In this document: one piece after another, positions 24,521 through 30,759 of the stretch
Layout: each line of letters opens with the position of its first letter
Position numbering within the stretch: position 1 is the first letter of the stretch
From: an uncultured beta proteobacterium
Lineage (GTDB): Bacteria; Pseudomonadota; Gammaproteobacteria; Burkholderiales; Burkholderiaceae_C
Length of the DNA: 42,322 nucleotides
Reading direction: 5' to 3'
NCBI GenBank assembly: GCA_903822435.1
Contig: CAIJPE010000027.1
Span: forward strand, 1 to 42,322
Program-made: the position numbers and the translations under genes
The notes under the pieces: generated by a model
Told to the model about the DNA's origin: nothing
Database searches by the model: none
Seen by the model: only the letters and a program-made list of their open reading frames with translations

Positions 24521-24903
24521 GATGGGTTGGTTGTCGGTGAGGGGTCGAGGAGCGCGGCCTGCAGGGCCCGGCCGCGGGCGAAGACTTCTTCCATGCGCCA
24601 ATGCTGGTCGGCGAAGCGCGGGTCGCCGGCCCATTCGTCCCAGCCGGAGTCGCGACGGAACACGCCCAGCAGGCCGCTGGCACGCACCGCGGCTTCGTCC
24701 ACCGGCACGGCCTGGTCCACGGTGGGTTCCACGTACAGTGCATCGGCCCGGCAGTACAGCTCGCACTGGAAGCAGGTCTGGCAGTCCGCGGGCCGGGCGA
24801 TCACCGGCGGCCCATCCGCGGCCGCATCGAAGACATGGCGCGGGCAGACATCCACGCAGCGTTGGCAGCCGGTGCAGCGGTCGGTCAGGAGCAGGGCGAT
24901 CAC
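24517..24903 (-). CDS. Two-[4Fe-4S] ferredoxin-like protein
   Basis: A 128-residue protein. Its first half has two clusters of cysteines: C10-x2-C13-x2-C16-x3-C20-P and C41-x2-C44-x2-C47-x3-C51. This is the usual pattern for two [4Fe-4S] clusters. The second half (about 60-128) is a non-cysteine tail, rich in acidic residues and Trp, that may contact its partner. It begins by a GTGA overlap with the flavoprotein stop and ends by an ATGA overlap with the monooxygenase start. Arrangement and size resemble the AprB subunit that pairs with AprA, or a ferredoxin partnering a fumarate-reductase-type flavoprotein. It should carry electrons to or from the flavoprotein. The direction and the final acceptor are not known. 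Confidence 0.85.
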   Translation of the reverse strand: MIALLLTDRCTGCQRCVDVCPRHVFDAAADGPPVIARPADCQTCFQCELYCRADALYVEPTVDQAVPVDEAAVRASGLLGVFRRDSGWDEWAGDPRFADQHWRMEEVFARGRALQAALLDPSPTTNPS

Positions 24904-26495
24904 GCGGCCTCCTCCTGGGCTTCGCCGAGCACCGCATCCGCGCGGTGCCACACCCGGCGCAGGCCGCCGACGGTCAGGCGGTGCGCGTAGCCCGGCAGCG
25001 TGCGCGGGATGTCCGTGCGGCGGTGCATGCCGCGGGTTTCGCGCCGCTGCAGGGCCGAGCCCACGATCCAGCGCGCGGTGGCCAGCAAGGCCGCGGTTTC
25101 GCGCAGGCGCAGCGTCTGGGTCGCGTTGGTGGCGTCCGCGGCCGCGTGGTCGCTGACGTCCTGCCAAGCTGCCTCGAGGCGCGCTTGCGAGGCACTCAGT
25201 CCCACGGCGTCGCGGAAGATGTTGCGGTCGTAGTCGAGCATGGCGCGCTGCACGGCGGCCACGGCCGCAGGACGGTCGACGGCGGCGGCGTGGCGATGGG
25301 GACGCAGGCCGGCCTGCCCGGCTTGGGTTGCGGGCTCGTGGCTGCGCCGGCCTTCTTGCCGCACGCGCGCTGCCGCAGCCCTGCCGGCCCACAGGCCTGA
25401 CGACAGTGCCCAGGCCGAATTGATGTTCCCGCCACCCGAGATGGCGCCGGCCACCGGTTCGCGCGAGGCGGCGTCGCCAGCCACGAACAGCCGCGCCACG
25501 GTGGTCTCGCAAGCTGGGCTGGCCACCCGCAGGCCACCGATGCCGCGCACGGTGCCTTCGGCCCGCAGGGTCACCTCGAAGCGATCCACGAAGGGGTCGA
25601 TGCCCCTTCGGGTGAAGGGCAGCATCACGTTGGGTGAGATGGTGGGCAGTGCTGCGCGCAGGTCTGAGGGCATGCGGTCCAAGGTGCAGCTGACGCGGCC
25701 CCGCAGCAGGGCCCGCGCCAGCACCGAGGTCTGCAAGGGGCCCGGCGGGATGTGCAGTTCGTGCCCGGCCTCGTCGAAGTAGCGGGCGAACACGTAGGAC
25801 ATCGATCGCGTCATGGACGAGTGCGCTGGCGCAATGCAGTAGGCGTTGGTGAACTCCATGCCCGAGAGCTCGGCGCCGAGTTCGGCCGCCATCAGGTAGC
25901 CGTCGCCCGTGTTGTTGTCGGCGCCCAGCAGCTTGCTGAGAAAGGCGCTGCCTCCAGTGGCCAGCACCACGGCGCCAGCGCGCACCGACCATGCAGCGCC
26001 CGAGCGCAAGGCCACGCCCTGCGCGCCGGCCACGCTGCCATCGGTGTGCCGCAGCAGTTCCAGGGCCGGGTGATGGTCCAGCACGTGCACACCCGCTTCG
26101 TCCACCAGGGCGCGCAAGGCCCGCAGATATTCCGGTCCGCGCAAGGCCCGGTAGGCCGGCTTGCCGCTGCGGTCGGGCGTGAAGGCGTAGTGCGAGGCGA
26201 TGGTGGGCAGGTGGCGCCATGTGGTGTCCAGGATGCGGTGCATCCAGCGCGGGTCGGCCAGGCCCTCACCTGCCGCAGCGCGCTGCCGCACCGCCTCCTC
26301 GCGGTGCTCCGGCGCCACCCACCAGTGCCCAGGGCCCGCGGCAGCCGTGACGCCGCTCGTGCCCACGTACCCCTTGTCCACCAGCGTGACCTGTGCCCCG
26401 GCCCGCGCGGCACCGAGGGCCGCCCAGGCCCCGGCCATGCCGCCGCCGATGATCAGCACGTCGGTTTCGAAAGCAAGGATCTCTGCAAGCGGCAT
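24900..26495 (-). CDS. FAD-dependent oxidoreductase of the fumarate reductase / AprA-like family
   Basis: A 531-residue flavoprotein. The dinucleotide-binding motif is VLIIGGGMAGAWAALGAARA followed by VTLVDKG (13-43). Later FAD-binding pieces are VVLATGGSAFLS and the C-terminal ARLFVAGDAAS...GAISGGGNINSAWA (about 340-370). The helical tail is like that of the SdhA/FrdA/AprA family. It is shorter than AprA (about 620), and the capping domain is reduced. The following gene is a two-cluster ferredoxin, as in AprBA or in L-aspartate oxidase-like electron-transfer pairs. True APS reductase is not expected without dsr/apr partners. A role in oxidising or reducing an organosulfur intermediate, or feeding reducing power to the monooxygenase, is inferred. 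It is the first gene of the three. Confidence 0.8.
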   Translation of the reverse strand: MPLAEILAFETDVLIIGGGMAGAWAALGAARAGAQVTLVDKGYVGTSGVTAAAGPGHWWVAPEHREEAVRQRAAAGEGLADPRWMHRILDTTWRHLPTIASHYAFTPDRSGKPAYRALRGPEYLRALRALVDEAGVHVLDHHPALELLRHTDGSVAGAQGVALRSGAAWSVRAGAVVLATGGSAFLSKLLGADNNTGDGYLMAAELGAELSGMEFTNAYCIAPAHSSMTRSMSYVFARYFDEAGHELHIPPGPLQTSVLARALLRGRVSCTLDRMPSDLRAALPTISPNVMLPFTRRGIDPFVDRFEVTLRAEGTVRGIGGLRVASPACETTVARLFVAGDAASREPVAGAISGGGNINSAWALSSGLWAGRAAAARVRQEGRRSHEPATQAGQAGLRPHRHAAAVDRPAAVAAVQRAMLDYDRNIFRDAVGLSASQARLEAAWQDVSDHAAADATNATQTLRLRETAALLATARWIVGSALQRRETRGMHRRTDIPRTLPGYAHRLTVGGLRRVWHRADAVLGEAQEEAA

Positions 26496-26558
26496 CTCAG
26501 CGTTCCTTCAAGTCCGGCGCCGACCGTGCACGCACCCGATCAAGCTCCCCGCCGCGGA

Positions 26559-26628
26559 ACCGGCCCTGCCGGGCCGGTGGCGGACGGCCCCCTTGGGGGG
26601 TAGCGAGCGATGGCGAGCTTGGGGGCCC
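26559..26628. repeat. Compound GC-rich hairpin element between exbD and the flavoprotein operon
   Basis: ACCGGCCC (26559-26566) pairs with GGGCCGGT (26571-26578) over a four-base loop. It is followed by GGCCCCC-TT-GGGGGG (26586-26600) and, after TAGCGAGCGATGGCGAGC, by GGGGGCCC. The CCCCC tract can pair with either G tract. I know very similar CCCCCTTGGGGGG-containing intergenic elements in Burkholderiales genomes. No T tract follows, so a classical terminator is not supported. It fills most of the 134-base gap 26496-26629. Confidence 0.65.
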
Positions 26629-26629
26629 A

Positions 26630-27055
26630 TCACCAGAACTGTTCGTGGCCGGTGACGCCCAGCTTGCTCACGCCCACGCGCTGCGCCGCGGCCAGCACGC
26701 GCGCCACGTGTTCGTAGTCCACGCGCTTGTCCGGGCGCAGGTGCACCTCGGGCTGCTCGGGAAGGGCAGCCACCTCCTGTTGAAGGCGTGCCTCGATCTG
26801 GCTAACGGGCACCGCCTGCCCGTTCCAGTACAAGGTGCCGTCGGCTTCGACGTTCAGGCGCACCACCTCGGGCGGTCTGGGTGGCGGCGGCGGCGTGCCT
26901 TGCGGCAGGTTCAGGTTCACGGCGTGCAACTGCACGGGGATGGTGATGATCAGCATGATCAGCAGCACCAGCATCACGTCGATGAGGGGCGTGGTGTTGA
27001 TCTCCGACATCACCTCGGTGTGGCCGGACCCTCCGCCGCCTACGTTCATGGCCAT
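26630..27055 (-). CDS. exbD: ExbD/TolR-family biopolymer transport protein (second copy)
   Basis: A 141-residue inner-membrane protein that works with ExbB to turn proton motive force into TonB motion. One membrane segment (TTPLIDVMLVLLIMLIITIPV) contains the essential Asp26. The periplasmic domain follows a Pro-rich linker (GTPPPPPRPPE) and includes VHLRPDKRVDYEHVARVLAAAQRVGV. The short N-terminus is Gly-rich. It lies 12 bases after the first exbD, on the same strand, and is the last gene of the tonB-exbB-exbD-exbD block. Two non-identical exbD genes in tandem are common in beta- and gammaproteobacteria and may assemble as a heteromer. Confidence 0.92.
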   Translation of the reverse strand: MAMNVGGGGSGHTEVMSEINTTPLIDVMLVLLIMLIITIPVQLHAVNLNLPQGTPPPPPRPPEVVRLNVEADGTLYWNGQAVPVSQIEARLQQEVAALPEQPEVHLRPDKRVDYEHVARVLAAAQRVGVSKLGVTGHEQFW

Positions 27056-27067
27056 GGTGCTCCCTTC

Positions 27068-27499
27068 TCAGCCCCGCGACGGGGGCTCGGTGATGAAGCC
27101 GATCTTGGCGATCGCGGCGCGCTGGCAGGCCAGCAGCACGCGCCCCACTGATTCGTAGCGGGCCTTGATGTCGCCGCGGATCTGGATGGCTGGCTGCGGC
27201 GTCTGCTCGGCCACTGCCTTGAGGCGTTCGAACAGCTCATCCTGGCCGGCCAGACGCTGCGCGTTCCAGTAGACGGCGCCCTCGCGGTCCACCGAGAGCT
27301 CGATGTTCTCGGGCTTCGTCTGGCGCGCCACGTTGCGCTCCTTGGGCAGCTGCAGCGGCACGGTCCGGGTGACCACGGGGATGGTGATCAGGAAGATGAT
27401 CAGCAGCACCAGCATCACATCCACCAGCGGGGTGGTGTTGATGTTGGCGTTGACTTCGTCCTCGGCGGCCCCGGCAGCCCTCAGGCGCAGGCGGCTCAT
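27068..27499 (-). CDS. exbD: ExbD-family biopolymer transport protein (first copy)
   Basis: A 143-residue protein with a cytoplasmic N-terminus and one membrane segment (TTPLVDVMLVLLIIFLITIPVV) carrying the proton-path Asp27. The periplasmic domain includes QIRGDIKARYESVGRVLLACQRAAI. It starts through an ATGA overlap with exbB, so the two subunits are co-translated. It differs from the second copy in its linker (LPKERNVARQTKPE rather than a Pro run). It energises TonB for the TonB-dependent receptor in the same region. Confidence 0.92.
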   Translation of the reverse strand: MSRLRLRAAGAAEDEVNANINTTPLVDVMLVLLIIFLITIPVVTRTVPLQLPKERNVARQTKPENIELSVDREGAVYWNAQRLAGQDELFERLKAVAEQTPQPAIQIRGDIKARYESVGRVLLACQRAAIAKIGFITEPPSRG

Positions 27500-28332
27500 C
27501 CGTGCGCCCCTGCGGTACCGCGGGCGGCGTGGCCAGCTCCAGCCTTGCCAGCGTGGTGGCCTTCGGGCAAGTGCGGGGCGAGCACCTTGGCGCCAAGCAG
27601 CACACGGTGCAGGTCGGTGCCGAACCGGCGCACGGCGTCCAGTGTCACCTTGTTGCGCCGGACCAGCCAGTTGTAGCCCAGCACCGCGGGCACGGCCACC
27701 GCCAGGCCGATGGCGGTCATGATCAGCGCTTCACCCACGGGCCCGGCCACCTTGTCGATGCTCGCCTGGCCGGCTATGCCGATCTCGGTCAGCGCATGGT
27801 AGATGCCCCAGACCGTGCCGAACAGGCCGACGAAAGGTGCCGTGGCACCCACGGTGGCCAACAGCGCCAGGCCCTCCTGCTGCCGGGCCTGCACATCGTC
27901 CACCGCCTGCTGCAGGCTGGCGTTGATCCACTCGTTGCGGTCCACGTGCTCGGCCACCGCGCCCTGGAACTGCTGGTCGGCGGCCAGGCCCGTTTCGGTG
28001 ATGTAGCGGAAGGTGCTGCCCTCCTTCAAGGACCGGGCGCCGGCCGCCAGGCTGTCGGCATGCAGCACGGCCTCCCGCGCCCGTCGGGCCTCGCGGGCCA
28101 GCCTCAGGCTCTGCACCAGCTTGGTCGCCAGCACGTACCAGCTGCCCAGGCTGAACAGCACCAGCAGCACCAGAGTGCCGCGGGCCACCAGGTCGCCCTG
28201 CGCCCACAGCGCGTCGATGCCGTAGGGGTTGGCCACGATCTCCTTGCCGCCGGGCTGGGCGTGTGCGGCGGTGGCCGTGACGAACATGACGCAGGCGGCC
28301 AGGCTGGCTCGATGCAGTGCGGTCTCGAACAT
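27496..28332 (-). CDS. exbB: ExbB-family proton channel protein
   Basis: A 278-residue MotA/TolQ/ExbB-family protein. A signal-like N-terminus (SLAACVMFVTATAAHAQ) precedes the first membrane segment (GTLVLLVLFSLGSWYVL), as in the longer ExbB form. Two further segments are in LALLATVGATAPFVGLFGTVWGIYHAL and EALIMTAIGLAVAVPAVLGYNWL. The region between segments one and two is a long cytoplasmic helix. I chose the ATG at 28332, with AGGAG eight bases before it; the frame is open further upstream. It lies 56 bases after tonB and overlaps exbD by four bases. Confidence 0.92.
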   Translation of the reverse strand: MFETALHRASLAACVMFVTATAAHAQPGGKEIVANPYGIDALWAQGDLVARGTLVLLVLFSLGSWYVLATKLVQSLRLAREARRAREAVLHADSLAAGARSLKEGSTFRYITETGLAADQQFQGAVAEHVDRNEWINASLQQAVDDVQARQQEGLALLATVGATAPFVGLFGTVWGIYHALTEIGIAGQASIDKVAGPVGEALIMTAIGLAVAVPAVLGYNWLVRRNKVTLDAVRRFGTDLHRVLLGAKVLAPHLPEGHHAGKAGAGHAARGTAGAHG

Positions 28333-28388
28333 GGTGATGCTCCTGGTGGCGGGGGTGACGGACGGGGTGGGTGGCATGCGGTTGCGGC

Positions 28389-29045
28389 TCATTCGGAAGC
28401 GCGGAATTCGAAGGTCTGCTGGGCCACGATCTCGTCGGTTCCGGTGGTCGTGCAGCCGTACTGCAGCATCGCGGTGCGCACGGCGGCGTCGAAAAGACCG
28501 CGCGGCTTGGACGAAAGGATCTGCACCTCCACGACCTTGCCGCCGCGGATGGTCACCTGCGCCCGCACCTGGCCGCCGATGCCTTCTTGCTGTGCCCGCC
28601 GCGGCAGCACGGGCGCCACCTGGGTCGGGCAGGCCACGCCGATGGTCACGGGCTCTGCCTTGGGTGGCGCTGGCGGGGGCGGTGCGGGCGGCGCCTCGGG
28701 CTTGAACTCGACATGAGCCGGCGGCGGCAGGGGTGTGGTGGCGGCGAGGGTGGGCGTCGGCGTGGGCGGGGCGGCCACGACAACCTCGGGCGGCGGGACG
28801 TACGGCGTCGGCGGCGGCGGGGCCAGCTTCACCACGGGCTTCGGGGCCTCGGGCGGTGGTGGTGGCGGTGGCTTCTTGACCTCGTCGATCAGCCGGGCTT
28901 CCAGCGGTTCGCGCACGCTGTCCACGACCTTCTGGGCCAGGCCGCTGATCAGGGCATAGCCGATCACCAGGTGCACGGCGACCACCACGCCGATGCCCAC
29001 GGCATGGCTGCCACTGTCGGGGCGCTGGGGAAGCATCAGTTCCAT
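28389..29045 (-). CDS. tonB: TonB energy-transducing protein
   Basis: A 218-residue TonB. It has an N-terminal membrane anchor (VGIGVVVAVHLVIGYALISG, about 16-35). A Pro-rich periplasm-spanning region follows (about 58-130, with KKPPPPPPPEAPKP-like runs). The C-terminal receptor-binding domain is APVLPRRAQQEGIGGQVRAQV, then VQILSSKPRGLFDAAVRTAM. It links ExbBD to outer-membrane receptors by contacting their TonB box. A tonB-exbB-exbD-exbD set next to a TonB-dependent receptor and sulfur genes suggests a dedicated uptake system. It starts the block, 36 bases after the peroxiredoxin-like gene. Confidence 0.92.
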   Translation of the reverse strand: MELMLPQRPDSGSHAVGIGVVVAVHLVIGYALISGLAQKVVDSVREPLEARLIDEVKKPPPPPPPEAPKPVVKLAPPPPTPYVPPPEVVVAAPPTPTPTLAATTPLPPPAHVEFKPEAPPAPPPPAPPKAEPVTIGVACPTQVAPVLPRRAQQEGIGGQVRAQVTIRGGKVVEVQILSSKPRGLFDAAVRTAMLQYGCTTTGTDEIVAQQTFEFRASE

Positions 29046-29081
29046 GGCAGCTGGCTCCTTGCGGCTTCGCTACGCGGCGGC

Positions 29082-29795
29082 TCAGGCCGCCACGCTGTCC
29101 TTGATGTGTGCCACGGCCGTCAGCACCGGCTCGGCCTCGGTGCGCACCAGCCAGTCGGGTGAGACGTCCACGAACCGTGCGCGGCGCTCGGTGTCGATGA
29201 CCATCACCGTCGGCTGTGGCAACTGCCAGGTGCCCGTGCCCGTGGTGTCGCCCACCGTGCGGCCGCGCGCCAGGGCGGCCTTCTGCGAGGCTTCGTCGGC
29301 TGTGTACAGGATGCCGAAGCGGCGGCCCAGGGCGTTGTCGCGGTCGGTGGCCACGAGGAAGCCCAGTTCGTGGCGGCGCTTGATGGCGACCAGCTTCTCG
29401 GGCACCTGCGGACTCAAGGCCAGCAGCGTGGCGCCCAGCTTCTCAAGCCCCGGGAGCAGGTTGCGCTGGTAGTAGGGCAAGGCGAGGTTGCAGGCCGGGC
29501 AGCCCTCGAATCGGAAGAACACCAGCACCAGCGGGCCGCGCTCGAGCAAGGCATCCAACGTCAACGTGGCGCCGTCCACCTCCTGCACGCTGAACGGGTG
29601 CACGGTGCTGCCCACCTGCACCCATTTCGCGGGATCGGCCTCATCCACCAGACGCTGTCGCTGGTCGATGTTGACCTGCAATTGCGCCGGGTCATAGTGC
29701 GCCACGCGCCAGGCGTGCAGCTGGCGAAAGATCTCGCGCAGCGACTCCTTCTGGCGGGGTTGGGGGGTGTAGCTGAAGGCTGATTCGGTGGTCAT
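29082..29795 (-). CDS. Peroxiredoxin-like (AhpC/TSA) protein
   Basis: A 237-residue thioredoxin-fold protein of the AhpC/TSA redoxin group. The active site is Cys99-Pro-Ala-Cys102 in FRFEGCPACNLAL, a CxxC like that of thiol oxidoreductases. Classical peroxiredoxins instead have a single peroxidatic Cys in a PxxxT/SxxC context. Fold markers are VGSTVHPFSVQEVDG, LSPQVPEKLVAIKRRHELGFLVATD and QPTVMVIDTERR. An N-terminal helical extension of about 55 residues precedes the fold, and there is no signal peptide. It sits between a TauD-type dioxygenase and tonB on the same strand. It may repair or reduce thiols or sulfenates made during organosulfur oxidation, which is inference. Confidence 0.8.
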   Translation of the reverse strand: MTTESAFSYTPQPRQKESLREIFRQLHAWRVAHYDPAQLQVNIDQRQRLVDEADPAKWVQVGSTVHPFSVQEVDGATLTLDALLERGPLVLVFFRFEGCPACNLALPYYQRNLLPGLEKLGATLLALSPQVPEKLVAIKRRHELGFLVATDRDNALGRRFGILYTADEASQKAALARGRTVGDTTGTGTWQLPQPTVMVIDTERRARFVDVSPDWLVRTEAEPVLTAVAHIKDSVAA

Positions 29796-29846
29796 GGTGA
29801 GGGTCTCCGATCAAGGGCTGCAGGCAAAGACCGCGGCCTTTGGGGG

Positions 29847-30704
29847 TCAGTAGTGGGGCAGTGCGTCGAAGTCCTCGATCAACACGCGCTCCAGTTCGCG
29901 CGGGTAGTCGCCGTAGTTGTTGACGGCGTAGTGCAGCCCCGCCCGGTTGTCCCAGAAGGCCAGGGCGTGCTTGCTCCACTTGAAGCGCACGTGGAACTCG
30001 GGCCGGTGGTAAGCGCGTTCGAGTTCGGCGATGAGCGCATCGCTCTCGGCACGGTCCCAGCCCACGACCGTGGGGTTCTGCGAGAAATTCAGCCACAGGA
30101 TCTTCTCGCCCGTCTCCGGGTGCACGCGCACCAGCGGGTGGGCGACGATGGGGTAGTCCAGGTTCACACGCTTGAGCGCGCTCTGGAAGTCGTGCACCAC
30201 GTAGACGTCGGCAATGCGCGCCTTCACCTCATCCGACAGGCTTTCGTAGACCAGATGGCCGTTGGCCCACACGGTGTCGCCACCCACCGGCGGGATGTCC
30301 ACCTCGCGCAGCACCGCGCCCCAGGCCGGCCGCACCAGCCAGCTGGTGTCGGTGTGCCAGCGGCTGCCCTGGATCTTGTAGACCTTGCGCGCCTCGGTGG
30401 CCGAAATGCGGTGCGAGTCGGCGGTGGTGGGGTCGAAGCGAGATTCCGTGCGCCGCGTGTTGGGGTGCGCGTAGATCTTGCCGAACTGGCGGGCGAAGGC
30501 CACCTGCTGCTCGTGGTTGATGGGCTGGTCGCGAAAGAACAGCACCCGGTGCTTGAGCAGCAGCGACTTGATCTCGTCGCGCTGCACGATGGACAGCGGC
30601 TGGCGCAGGTCCACGCCGCTGACTTCGGCGCCGATGGTGGGCTCGAGTGGCTTGACCTGCAGTGTGGATGTCGGGGTGTTGGATGCGTCGAGGACGGCGG
30701 ACAT
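29847..30704 (-). CDS. TauD/AtsK-type Fe(II)/2-oxoglutarate dioxygenase
   Basis: A 285-residue dioxygenase with iron ligands His117-x-Asp119 (SRWHTDTSWL) and distal His258 (WDNRAGLHYAVNN), and a late Arg-rich stretch before the C-terminus (RELERVLIED) for 2-oxoglutarate. Other family pieces are TIGAEVSGVDLRQPL, VLFFRDQPI and GGDTVWANGH. TauD cleaves taurine and AtsK cleaves alkyl sulfate esters. In Pseudomonas, sulfate-ester desulfurisation is accompanied by a TonB receptor, SftP, so an alkylsulfatase-type function is worth considering here. The ATG at 30704 was chosen because AAGGAG is six bases upstream; the upstream ATGs would add six residues. The TonB-dependent receptor lies 55 bases upstream in the same direction. 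Confidence 0.87.
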   Translation of the reverse strand: MSAVLDASNTPTSTLQVKPLEPTIGAEVSGVDLRQPLSIVQRDEIKSLLLKHRVLFFRDQPINHEQQVAFARQFGKIYAHPNTRRTESRFDPTTADSHRISATEARKVYKIQGSRWHTDTSWLVRPAWGAVLREVDIPPVGGDTVWANGHLVYESLSDEVKARIADVYVVHDFQSALKRVNLDYPIVAHPLVRVHPETGEKILWLNFSQNPTVVGWDRAESDALIAELERAYHRPEFHVRFKWSKHALAFWDNRAGLHYAVNNYGDYPRELERVLIEDFDALPHY

Positions 30705-30759
30705 GTCGATCTCCTTCATCAAAGGGCCGTGGGCTCCTACGCCCGCGGTCGGGTACGGC

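Noticed and set aside
24900..26495. Calling the flavoprotein/ferredoxin pair true APS reductase (AprAB)
   Set aside because: The flavoprotein is about 90 residues short, and no sat, apr or dsr partners are nearby; only the general family resemblance is supported.
30728..30747. Hairpin CGTGGGC / GCCCGCG between the TonB-dependent receptor and the dioxygenase
   Set aside because: One G-T pair and no T tract on the minus strand; in GC-rich DNA this is not enough for a terminator.
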